The notes beneath the pieces were generated by a model that was not told where the DNA came from, searched no databases, and worked only from the letters and a program-made list of their open reading frames with translations. DNA of 8,954 nt from CAZSMC01 sp964607755 (GTDB lineage: Bacteria; Zhuqueibacterota; Zhuqueibacteria; Residuimicrobiales; Krinioviventaceae). Positions within the stretch are counted from its first letter, which is position 1. Each line of letters starts with the position of its first letter. Position numbers and translations under genes: made by a program. Location of the stretch: the NCBI GenBank assembly GCA_964607755.1, contig CAZSMC010000114.1:1-8954 (forward strand), read 5' to 3'. This document shows positions 1 to 6,902 of this stretch, in pieces.

Positions 1-128
1 TCAAAATCAACGGCCGCATCACCACCGGCATGGCGCTTATGCTCGGCCATAAATTAGCCCATGTGTGTAAATCTGTCTCTATCTTTGATCCGAAAATGAA
101 TGACTATGTCGTGTGCATCAAACATTAA
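1..128 (+). CDS. csx3: Csx3-like ring nuclease, 3' end only (partial)
   Basis: The reading frame starts at base 3, is open from the window edge and stops at TAA 126-128, giving 41 residues of a protein whose N-terminus lies outside. What is visible is INGR near the start, then LGHKLAH, then SIFDPK, then a hydrophobic strand ending in IKH. This order (G-R, H...H, FDP, terminal H) matches the second half of Csx3/Crn3, a manganese-dependent nuclease that cleaves cyclic tetra-adenylate and so switches off type III signalling. The reading ends right after the last histidine, whereas the small stand-alone Csx3 I remember runs about 25 residues further, so this may be a shortened form or the C-terminus of a larger Csx3 fusion. 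The neighbourhood (cas6, CARF nuclease) supports the call. The match is from motif memory over a short segment, so the family is likely but not certain. Confidence 0.6.
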   Translation, partial: KINGRITTGMALMLGHKLAHVCKSVSIFDPKMNDYVVCIKH

Positions 129-159
129 ATACGATCATTTTAACAAACCATCTGATACC

Positions 160-1113
160 ATGTTGCCCTATTCGGACATGCCCCTCCGCCGCGCAACCGT
201 CACTTTTCACATGAAAGCTGTAGACGACATCCAGTTCAGAAAATTCCCCGGATTTATTCTGCGTAGCGGTTTTGGCGCGGCATTGCGCCAATTGTGTCGC
301 TACAGAGGATCCGCGGTGGTTTGCACCAACTGCCGTTACCGCGAACAATGTCCTTATGCATTCATTTTTGAGACACCAGGTCCTTATGAAAACCTGCCCG
401 ATTTTACTGCGGAAAATTTTCCGCATCCGTTTGTTATGGCGCCGCCGCACTACCGCCCGTATACGGTTCCGGCCGGACAACCGTTTTCTGTGCAGTTTAC
501 CTTGTTCGGACGCGGTATTTATTACTTGCTGTTTTATATCTATGCTTTTGATCTGCTCGGCGATAAAGGGTTGGGAAGGCATCGGGCACGCTTTATTTTA
601 CAAAGAGTCTGTGATAGCGAAACCGGCAATGAATTGTTTTCTCACAAGGACAAAACCTTGCGCCAGGATCCGGACATCTACGATCTTTCAAAAAACATTG
701 TCAACGCAGATACAGACCGGATAAAGCTTCAGTTTGTCACGCCAGCCAAATTGCTAAAACATAACCGGTCTTTGGAACACCTGACCACCGACAGCCTTAT
801 CCGTGCTCTGTTGCGGCGCGCTTCTCTCCTGGCTCGTCTGCATGAAAATAGGAAATGGCAATTGGATTTCCGCCGGATTATTGAGCAATTCAACAAAGAT
901 ATAAATCTGGTCAACAATCGCACAAAGGGTGTCAAACTGATTCGCTATTCTGTCAAACAAGGACGCGTGCATCCTTTATTCGCCATGACCGGCAGCGCTG
1001 AACTAACAGGAAACCTTGAACCTTATATGCCCCTCCTTTCATGGGGCGTCTATATGCAGATTGGCAGCAGTACCAGTCAGGCGTTGGGTAAATACGTAAT
1101 TGAGAAAACATAA
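160..1113 (+). CDS. cas6: Cas6 pre-crRNA processing endoribonuclease
   Basis: Cas6 is a RAMP-fold enzyme that cuts the CRISPR transcript in each repeat to release crRNAs. The 317-residue reading begins MLPYSDMPLRR, followed by a first beta strand (ATVTFHMKA) and the pattern FPGFILRSGFGAALRQLC typical of the family's N-terminal RAMP domain. A cysteine cluster follows (C46, C55, C58, C64 from this start) leading into CPYAFIFETP, the usual metal-site-like insert and FETP motif of the large bacterial Cas6 group. The C-terminal RAMP glycine segment is present but worn: where homologues have a G-rich loop such as GxGTxxGLGxY, this one reads GSSTSQALGKY. An in-frame ATG at 100 would add 20 residues overlapping the csx3 tail; ATG 160 is preferred because homologues start just before the first strand, and ATG 178 is also possible. 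No start has a good ribosome site. A catalytic histidine cannot be assigned with confidence. Confidence 0.93.
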   Translation: MLPYSDMPLRRATVTFHMKAVDDIQFRKFPGFILRSGFGAALRQLCRYRGSAVVCTNCRYREQCPYAFIFETPGPYENLPDFTAENFPHPFVMAPPHYRPYTVPAGQPFSVQFTLFGRGIYYLLFYIYAFDLLGDKGLGRHRARFILQRVCDSETGNELFSHKDKTLRQDPDIYDLSKNIVNADTDRIKLQFVTPAKLLKHNRSLEHLTTDSLIRALLRRASLLARLHENRKWQLDFRRIIEQFNKDINLVNNRTKGVKLIRYSVKQGRVHPLFAMTGSAELTGNLEPYMPLLSWGVYMQIGSSTSQALGKYVIEKT

Positions 1114-1122
1114 AAAGCATAT

Positions 1123-1187
1123 ATTGTTATTAGCATCTGGCTGGTAACACAATATCAGCCAGTACCATCTCGTTCCCAGCCTCTCCC
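1123..1187 (+). repeat. Decayed fragments of the hairpin element
   Basis: Just past cas6 lies a worn copy of the element head. CTGGCTG (1137-1143) and CAGCCAG (1156-1162) form a 7-bp hairpin, and the text between resembles the 'ggctgggaacgcaatatcggcc' part of the intact copies. At about 1169-1185 a second, broken start (TCTCGTTCCCAGCCTCT) stops halfway through the hairpin before the next intact copy begins. No run of T follows, so it is a poor intrinsic terminator, though the hairpin could slow transcription after cas6. Confidence 0.45.
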
Positions 1188-1189
1188 TT

Positions 1190-1297
1190 TCTCGTTCCCA
1201 GCCTCTGGCTGGGAACGCAATATCGGCCGATGTTATCTCATGGCCGCAGAAAGTGGCGCTCTGCGCCACAACATAACAAAACTTATTGAGCGATGTT
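1190..1297 (+). repeat. Hairpin-rich dispersed element, copy A (5' half)
   Basis: Copy A contains two perfect hairpins with TCT loops: CGTTCCCAGCC/GGCTGGGAACG at 1193-1217 and GTGGCGC/GCGCCAC at 1253-1269. The second is enclosed by an outer stem TGTTAT (1231-1236) with ATAACA (1273-1278). It matches the first 108 bases of copy C almost perfectly (one visible change, T at 1221 against C at 2749) and then stops at GATGTT, where copy B begins. It is noncoding; the short frame at 1240-1467 merely runs through it. Confidence 0.85.
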
Positions 1298-1301
1298 CCC
1301 C

Positions 1302-1558
1302 TCTCGTTCTCAGCCTCTGGCTGGGAACGCAATATCGGCCGTTGATATATCAGGGTCGCAGAAAGTGGCGCTCCGCGCCACAATATATCACAACTTATTG
1401 TGTGATGGTTCTAATTATCATGCTGGAGAGACTAAAAAATGAATATGAGCAATTAGAGGTGAGCTGATCTGCGGCGCAGAGCGCCGCTTCGTCGACCCAT
1501 CAGTGTAAAAAAGCCGATGAAGGCGTTACAAGGCAGAGCCTTGTAACGAGAAGTAAAT
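1302..1558 (+). repeat. Hairpin-rich dispersed element, copy B (full length)
   Basis: This full copy of about 257 bp lies directly upstream of card1. It contains four short hairpins in order: 1305-1329 (loop TCT, one mismatch from CGTTCTC), 1365-1381 (GTGGCGC/GCGCCAC, loop TCC), 1471-1487 (GCGGCGC/GCGCCGC, loop AGA) and 1524-1548 (CGTTACAAGGC/GCCTTGTAACG, loop AGA). The first two have TCT-type loops and the last two AGA, so the element is roughly symmetric in an inverted sense. The outer stem of the second hairpin is TGATATAT (1343-1350) with ATATATCA (1383-1390), different from copies A and C but still paired. Such elements resemble REP/BIME-type palindromic repeats moved by Y1 transposases, but no transposase is present here. 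Confidence 0.85.
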
Positions 1559-1579
1559 ATGCACTCAACACGATAAAAT

Positions 1580-1586
1580 AGGAGGT
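1580..1586 (+). promoter_or_regulatory. Strong ribosome binding site of card1
   Basis: AGGAGGT lies five bases after its AGGAGG core from ATG 1591. It is the only canonical Shine-Dalgarno site upstream of a gene in this window and fixes the card1 start. cas6, the RT fusion and cas2 have weak or no such site, so card1 may be translated more strongly than its neighbours. Confidence 0.85.
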
Positions 1587-1590
1587 TACC

Positions 1591-2697
1591 ATGGCACGCA
1601 TACTTGTCAGCCTGATCAGTCATCAGGCAGCACCGAATTTATTATTGATTGGTGAGTTCAAGGATATTGACCGCTATGTCTTTATTTCCACCCAACAAAT
1701 GGAACAGGACAACCGTTCAGACTGGCTGCGCCGGGCAGCAAATATAAGTGAGGATACCGTCCAGACGATTGTCGTTGAACAAGACTCACTTGTGGATATT
1801 GAAACCCAACTTTCACACGAACTCAGCATCGATGATCAGGACCGTTTTATTGTCAATATTACCGGCGGTACAAAAATTATGTCGATCGGGGTTTATAACT
1901 TTTTTAGCGAACTGTCAAGTGAGATGTATTACATTTACATCGGCAAAAATAGCTTTCGCAAAATATTTCCCAAGGTAAAACACAAGGAATATTACTTTGA
2001 TTACAGTCTTGGTTTTGAAGAATACCTGAATGGATATGGCATTACGATTGTGAACAAAGAGACAATAAATTCAACACTGCGATCATTCCAAGAGGCACTC
2101 GATTTTTTCAATTATTTTATGCGCAAAATGACAGATGAACATCACCACTATTTGAATCAATTAAGAGCATGGAGAGGCCGTACCCTGGAAATAGATGACA
2201 AAGATAGGCAGATTTTATCAAATTTTTCTTTTTCACCAAACAATTCGACCTGCCTGGATAAACATGAAATTGACTATTTGACCGGAGGATGGTTCGAAGA
2301 ATTTATTTATCACTTGATTAAACAGGAATTAAAACGAAATGAACGATCAATCGGTAAGAGCATTAACATTAAACGGGCAAACGTGGGAAATGAATTTGAT
2401 GTGCTGTTTATTCTTAAAAACACATTGTACGTCATTGAATGCAAAACAGGTGTATACGACTCTGATATGAAACGGAATTTTTTCAATGATATCGTATACA
2501 AAATAGATTCACTGAGCCATGATTTTGGACTAAGGGTACGGCCATATATTTTTACCACTGTCACTCAAGGTCAGGAACGAAATCAGATAAAACCATCCCA
2601 TATTGAACGTGCCAAATTGTCCAATATCACCATTGTTGACGGCAATGATCTCAGGAATTCACACACACGCAAACAGGTGATCGAATCCATGAAATAA
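1591..2697 (+). CDS. card1: CARF-domain PD-(D/E)XK nuclease, Card1/Can2 type
   Basis: Members of this family sense cyclic oligoadenylate made by Cas10 through an N-terminal CARF domain and then degrade nucleic acid non-specifically (ssDNA and/or RNA) as an accessory effector of type III immunity. The 368-residue protein starts with a Rossmann strand, ARILVSLIS. The CARF signature VNITGGTKIMSIG is at residues 88-100; the NxTGGTK loop contacts the ligand in relatives. A helical linker covers about 155-225. The nuclease domain follows: GGWFEEF at 232-238 (E236/E237), NEFDVLF with D270, and the strand VIECKT with E283 and K285, together the E...D...ExK site of the DUF1887 fold. All key acidic residues and the lysine are present, so it should be active. 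It is set off from its neighbours by repeat elements on both sides, does not overlap any other gene and has its own strong ribosome site, so it need not be co-transcribed with cas6 or cas1. Identification is by motif and layout; the exact substrate is unknown. Confidence 0.9.
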   Translation: MARILVSLISHQAAPNLLLIGEFKDIDRYVFISTQQMEQDNRSDWLRRAANISEDTVQTIVVEQDSLVDIETQLSHELSIDDQDRFIVNITGGTKIMSIGVYNFFSELSSEMYYIYIGKNSFRKIFPKVKHKEYYFDYSLGFEEYLNGYGITIVNKETINSTLRSFQEALDFFNYFMRKMTDEHHHYLNQLRAWRGRTLEIDDKDRQILSNFSFSPNNSTCLDKHEIDYLTGGWFEEFIYHLIKQELKRNERSIGKSINIKRANVGNEFDVLFILKNTLYVIECKTGVYDSDMKRNFFNDIVYKIDSLSHDFGLRVRPYIFTTVTQGQERNQIKPSHIERAKLSNITIVDGNDLRNSHTRKQVIESMK

Positions 2698-2717
2698 AAA
2701 ACGGCACAGGCTTTCCT

Positions 2718-2975
2718 TCTCGTTCCCAGCCTCTGGCTGGGAACGCAACATCGGCCGATGTTATCTCATGGCCGCAGAAAGTGGCGCTCTGCGCCACAAC
2801 ATAACAAAACTTATTGAGCGATGTTTCTAATACTCATGCTGAAGAGGCTACAACATGATATGATCAGTTAGAGGTGAGTGGACTTGCGGCGCAGAGCGCC
2901 GCCTCGTCGGCTCATCAGCGTAGACAAGCTGACAAGGTGCGTTACAAGGCAGAGCCTCGTAACGAGAGGTTAAAT
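2718..2975 (+). repeat. Hairpin-rich dispersed element, copy C (full length)
   Basis: This copy of about 258 bp fills the gap between card1 and the RT fusion gene. Its hairpins are 2721-2745 (CGTTCCCAGCC/GGCTGGGAACG, loop TCT), 2781-2797 (GTGGCGC/GCGCCAC, loop TCT), 2886-2902 (GCGGCGC/GCGCCGC, loop AGA) and 2940-2964 (CGTTACAAGGC arm with one A:C mismatch, loop AGA). A perfect 16-base palindrome lies at 2747-2762, and the outer stem TGTTAT/ATAACA is at 2759-2764 and 2801-2806. The 5' half is nearly identical to copy A; the 3' half is similar to copy B with scattered changes. It stands in the same orientation as copy B, so card1 lies between direct repeats. I could not recognise a promoter for the RT gene within it. 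Confidence 0.87.
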
Positions 2976-2998
2976 AGAATAGAAAAAGACAAAAAATC

Positions 2999-5893
2999 AT
3001 GTCCAAATTGTTCGAACAAATATCCGCGTATGAAACGATAAAAGCCGCGTTTGACAAAGTCAAATTCAGCCGCGGTGCCGCTGGTATTGACAAAGTCTCA
3101 ATCTCTGACTTTGAGATGAACCTTGATGAGCATATTTCACTTTTACGCGATGAATTGCTGAATCATGTTTATCAGCCGTTGCCGCTGAAAAAATTTACCC
3201 GGGAAAAAGAAAACGGCGAGTCCCGCATATTACATATTCCTGCTGTACGAGACCGGATTGTGGCTCATGCCATTGTTCGTATTCTACAACCTGAGTTTGA
3301 ACGCCTGTTTCATAACTGCAGCTATGCATACCGGCCTGGCCTCTCTGCTCAAAAAGCAATAGACCGGGTCGAGCGGAACATAAACCGCGGACGCACATGG
3401 TGCCTGACTCTCGATATTCAAAACTTTTTCGACACTATAGACCGAAAACTGCTCATGCAGCGACTGGAGCCACACATCAACTGTTCCTCTACTCGGCAGC
3501 TCATTCAATTGCTCATGGAATCCGGCAACACAGAGCGTGGTCTGCCACAAGGTATCCCACTTTCGCCTTTGCTGTCTAATTTCTACCTCCACCCTCTTGA
3601 CGACCGCCTGATACGCGCGAGTTGGAATGTCATTCGCTATTCCGATAATATTGTCGTTCTCGATCAAACCAAACAAAGTGTGCAACAGGCATTCGACTGG
3701 GCCAAGGAAGAATTGCAACAGTTGAAATTATCATTTCATCCTGATAAAACCGGCATCACAAATCTTGAACAAGGTTTTACCTTCTTGGGCTATACCTTTG
3801 ATAAAAATGGCAAACATCCTGCCAGGCCGGCTTTGAAGAATCTTGGCACTAAAATGACAAAATTGCTGGGCCGTGCCTATGAGCTGTCAGAGACCGAATT
3901 GCGCCAAAAACTTGATGCCATAATCACCGGCTGGCGGAACTATTTCAAGGTGTCTGATGATAAACAGCTTTTGCAACAACTGGATGAACATCATGATGAT
4001 ATCCAATCCGCTATTGTTCGAGCCCTTGTAGCCTATGTGTCCGGAGATCATCAAACTGCCGCCAGTATTGTCCAACAGTCTGAGACCCGGCACATTGACC
4101 AATGTGACGCAGAAACGGCTTTTCAGTGGGGTGTGTTGTGTGAATGCATCGGTTATACATCCGAAGCGTTTGATAGTTATCAAACTGTCATGCGTCTGGA
4201 TTCACATAACGCAGAAGCGGCTTTTCGAATCGGTTTGTATTATGTACACCGCAATAAACTGGATCAGGCTGTTCGGTTTCTGCAAAAAGCCGTCCAGCTC
4301 GAACCTGACAAAGCACTTTACCATTTCACTCTGGGCACCGCCTTGAAATCGTATTCCCTGCACGGTGCCGCTCGAAAAGCATTGAAAAGAGCAGAAGAAT
4401 TGAATCCTTCTCTGAAACATCAATATAAAAAATCCTTTGTACCAAAATCTGAAAATATAAAATACTCTTCAAAGGATATTAATATTCTGCTTGAATTGTT
4501 TCAAGGCCGGAAAGATATTTATGCCAAACAATGGATTCGTCAAGATGGCAAAAGCGGCTACCAAACCGTGCGGTCTCCATTGACAAAAGATTTATGGAAA
4601 CAGCATCTTGATGGTGAGCATACGCTTGGTTTTTATCCCATGCATTCTGACAGCACCTGTAAACATCTTGTATTTGATCTTGACGTAACACGGCAGGCTC
4701 GCGACGATGTTGTTCCTGCAGAAAATGACCTCGACGCCTGGCGAGATTTTATATGGATCCATGTGAAAAAATTACGTCAGCAGCTTCAGTCTCTGGCTAT
4801 GCCATACTGTATTGAAAACTCGGGTTATAAAGGATTGCATGTCTGGTTGTTTTTCAATGAACCGGTACCGGCGTCCATGCTTGTATTATTTGCTCGCAAA
4901 ATATTGGACCATGTGACAACCCCGCCTGGTCTGCATTGGGAATACTTTCCCAACCAACCTCATATTCGCGAGGGTGCGCTTGGCTGTCTGGTCAAGTTAC
5001 CTTTTGGAATACATAAAGCGTCCTCTCAACGCTGTTTTTTCCTTGACAATCAGGGCCAGCCTGTTTATGAACTCTCAGATGCTATTCAGCATATTGTAAA
5101 AATATCTCGCAACGATTTTGAAACGGCACTGGAAAAATTAAAAACATCTCATCAATTGAATAAAGATGCCGTCACTCCTCAAATGCAAAAAAAGGTAGAC
5201 GCTGTTTTCTCGTCCTGCCATGTGTTGCGCTACTTGCAGGAAAAAGCAGAGCGTGAAAAGCGTTTACAGCACATGGACCGTATTACCCTGGTGAGTGTGT
5301 TGGGACATCTTGGAGAAGCCGGCCGCGTTAAACTGCATGATATTATGAAAAACACCCTCAACTATGATTTCCGTATTACAGATAAGTGGTACCAACGAAC
5401 CTTTGGCTCGCCAGTGAGTTGCCCTAAAATTCGCCTGTGGCAAAAGGATATTGTTCCTGCTGTTGGGTGTTATTGCACGTTTAAAGATCAACCCGGGAGC
5501 TACCCCTCTCCTGTTCTGCACGCTGATCCGGATTTTATTGTGAAATTGAAAAAGCAACAAAAAGATCAAAAACTGCCACCCAAAAAGCAAAAACCAAAAC
5601 AATCCCAGCCGGAACAAAAACGTCGTTCAGATACATCAAAGAAAAAAGAACCAGGTCCTGCTCTAAAGCAAAAGTCACCAGCAAAAGCATCCAAACCCGA
5701 CCTGGAATCCATTGTCGGAGAATATCTTGCTGTGATGCAGCAAAAGAAAGAAATTGATGAACAGGTCAAACACATGGAATCACAATTGGATCAAATCGTC
5801 AATAAGCTGGGTGTGAATGTTCTACAAACATCCATCGGTACACTTCGGCGGGTAACCATTGACCAAACACAAAAATGGGTGCTCGAATTATGA
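2999..5893 (+). CDS. Reverse transcriptase-TPR-AEP primase fusion, CRISPR adaptation
   Basis: This 964-residue protein has four recognisable parts. (1) Residues 1-320 are a group II intron-like RT: motif A is LTLDIQNFFD (D139), the next box is GLPQGIPLSPLLSN (181-194), the catalytic box is YSDN (214-217) rather than YADD, and FTFLGY (260-265) and GWRNYF (311-316, maturase-like thumb) follow. (2) About 340-475 holds TPR-like helices, clearest at 371-472. (3) About 485-720 is an archaeo-eukaryotic primase of the TOTE/CAPP sort: FDLD (D560, D562), SGYKGLHVWLFF (S608, H614), EYFPNQ (648-653) and KLPFGIH (666-672). (4) About 735-845 is a cysteine domain (C740, C808, C824, C826) resembling the PriL iron-sulfur domain. 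A Lys/Gln/Pro-rich linker (850-900) and a coiled-coil tail (905-935) ending in WVLEL complete it. It overlaps cas1 by four bases, so it most likely feeds Cas1-Cas2 with DNA copied from RNA or made de novo. RT-linked CRISPR primase-polymerases are known, so the fusion class has precedent. The start at 2999 lacks a good ribosome site but suits the RT N-terminus. Confidence 0.88.
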   Translation: MSKLFEQISAYETIKAAFDKVKFSRGAAGIDKVSISDFEMNLDEHISLLRDELLNHVYQPLPLKKFTREKENGESRILHIPAVRDRIVAHAIVRILQPEFERLFHNCSYAYRPGLSAQKAIDRVERNINRGRTWCLTLDIQNFFDTIDRKLLMQRLEPHINCSSTRQLIQLLMESGNTERGLPQGIPLSPLLSNFYLHPLDDRLIRASWNVIRYSDNIVVLDQTKQSVQQAFDWAKEELQQLKLSFHPDKTGITNLEQGFTFLGYTFDKNGKHPARPALKNLGTKMTKLLGRAYELSETELRQKLDAIITGWRNYFKVSDDKQLLQQLDEHHDDIQSAIVRALVAYVSGDHQTAASIVQQSETRHIDQCDAETAFQWGVLCECIGYTSEAFDSYQTVMRLDSHNAEAAFRIGLYYVHRNKLDQAVRFLQKAVQLEPDKALYHFTLGTALKSYSLHGAARKALKRAEELNPSLKHQYKKSFVPKSENIKYSSKDINILLELFQGRKDIYAKQWIRQDGKSGYQTVRSPLTKDLWKQHLDGEHTLGFYPMHSDSTCKHLVFDLDVTRQARDDVVPAENDLDAWRDFIWIHVKKLRQQLQSLAMPYCIENSGYKGLHVWLFFNEPVPASMLVLFARKILDHVTTPPGLHWEYFPNQPHIREGALGCLVKLPFGIHKASSQRCFFLDNQGQPVYELSDAIQHIVKISRNDFETALEKLKTSHQLNKDAVTPQMQKKVDAVFSSCHVLRYLQEKAEREKRLQHMDRITLVSVLGHLGEAGRVKLHDIMKNTLNYDFRITDKWYQRTFGSPVSCPKIRLWQKDIVPAVGCYCTFKDQPGSYPSPVLHADPDFIVKLKKQQKDQKLPPKKQKPKQSQPEQKRRSDTSKKKEPGPALKQKSPAKASKPDLESIVGEYLAVMQQKKEIDEQVKHMESQLDQIVNKLGVNVLQTSIGTLRRVTIDQTQKWVLEL

Positions 5894-6879
5894 GCACAGT
5901 CTATATCACGGAACACGGCGCTGTGGTCCGTTTGTCTTCGCGTACTCTCATCATCACCAAAGGGAAGGAAAAATTAGCCCAGATTCCATTAATTGGTGTT
6001 GACAATATTCTGATATTTGGCAACGCCCAGGTTTCGACACAGGCCGTTTCGGCTTTGCTGGAAGAAGGCGTGGATATTACTTATTTGTCTCCACAGGGCA
6101 AATTACGCGGTCGGCTTGTCTCTACAGCCTCTAAAAATGTATTACTTCGCGTGGCTCAATATGAACGTTATCTTGATGATGATTTTCAAATCAATCTGGC
6201 ACGCGTTATCCTGAAAGCAAAAATGCGCAACGGCAAAAAGGTTATCAAGCGCCAGTTGTATAATCACCCGGAACTAAATGTGCAAAATGAATTGGATACC
6301 ATCGACAAATCGATAAAACAGGTGGACCATCGGAAGACCATAAATTCCATGATGGGCGACGAAGGCGTGGCATCTGCAGCATATTTTAAAACACTGGGCC
6401 GGCTTGTCCGGCGTTCTTTTGCTTTTGAAAAACGCTCGCGCCGCCCCCCCTACGACCCGGTCAATGCGTTGCTCAGCTTTGGCTATACGTTGCTAACCAA
6501 TGAAATTTTTTCACTACTGCATGCGCACGGTTTTGATCCCTATATTGGCTATCTGCATGGTATTGTTTATGGACGACCGTCGTTAGCTTTGGATGTGGTC
6601 GAAGAATTTCGGCATCCGGTGATTGATCGTTTTGTATTGTATTTGATCAATCAGCAAAAATTAACAGAAAGCGATTTTCAGGATAAAAAACCGGGTATTT
6701 ATTTGACAGAGGAAGGATTAAAGCGATTTTTCAAAGAGTATAACAAGCTAAAGAAAAGAACTTTTCAGTCTTTTGAACAAAAATTGCCTTTACATGATAT
6801 TATTAAACGGCAGATTCGATGTATGTCAAAAACATTATTAAAAAATGAACCTTATAAACCATTTGTTTTTAAAATATGA
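5890..6879 (+). CDS. cas1: Cas1 integrase
   Basis: Cas1 is the metal-dependent integrase that, with Cas2, inserts new spacers next to the leader. The 329-residue protein has the N-terminal beta-rich domain (STVYITEHGAVVRLSS, then QIPLIGVDNILIFG) and the helical catalytic domain. Counting from this ATG, the conserved glutamate is E158 in GDEGVASAAYF, the histidine is H223 in GYLHGIVYGRPSLALD, and the acidic pair is D235 and E238 in LALDVVEEFRHPVID. All are present, so it should be active. ATG 5890 overlaps the fusion-gene stop as ATGA, which implies translational coupling; an in-frame ATG at 5875 would add five residues, MGARI, unlike Cas1 N-termini, and is not favoured. In many RT-type systems RT and Cas1 are one chain; here they are separate but coupled. 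Its length is normal for the type I/III group. Confidence 0.97.
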   Translation: MSTVYITEHGAVVRLSSRTLIITKGKEKLAQIPLIGVDNILIFGNAQVSTQAVSALLEEGVDITYLSPQGKLRGRLVSTASKNVLLRVAQYERYLDDDFQINLARVILKAKMRNGKKVIKRQLYNHPELNVQNELDTIDKSIKQVDHRKTINSMMGDEGVASAAYFKTLGRLVRRSFAFEKRSRRPPYDPVNALLSFGYTLLTNEIFSLLHAHGFDPYIGYLHGIVYGRPSLALDVVEEFRHPVIDRFVLYLINQQKLTESDFQDKKPGIYLTEEGLKRFFKEYNKLKKRTFQSFEQKLPLHDIIKRQIRCMSKTLLKNEPYKPFVFKI

Positions 6880-6902
6880 ATTTATTAGATTTCGGTTGAG
6901 TG

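Noticed and set aside
100..159. Upstream in-frame start for cas6 at ATG 100
   Set aside because: It would overlap the csx3 tail and add 20 polar residues with no counterpart in Cas6 N-termini; no ribosome site supports it.
118..582. Antisense reading frame of 154 residues within cas6
   Set aside because: It is a shadow of cas6: basic, low-quality composition, no motif and no ribosome site.
1240..1467. Short reading frame between cas6 and card1
   Set aside because: It runs through copies A and B of the hairpin element and has no protein-like character.
3284..3718. Antisense reading frame within the RT domain
   Set aside because: The sense strand carries clear RT motifs, and the antisense product has none.
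5875..5889. Earlier cas1 start at ATG 5875
   Set aside because: It adds only MGARI, unlike Cas1 N-termini; the ATGA overlap at 5890 is the better coupled start.
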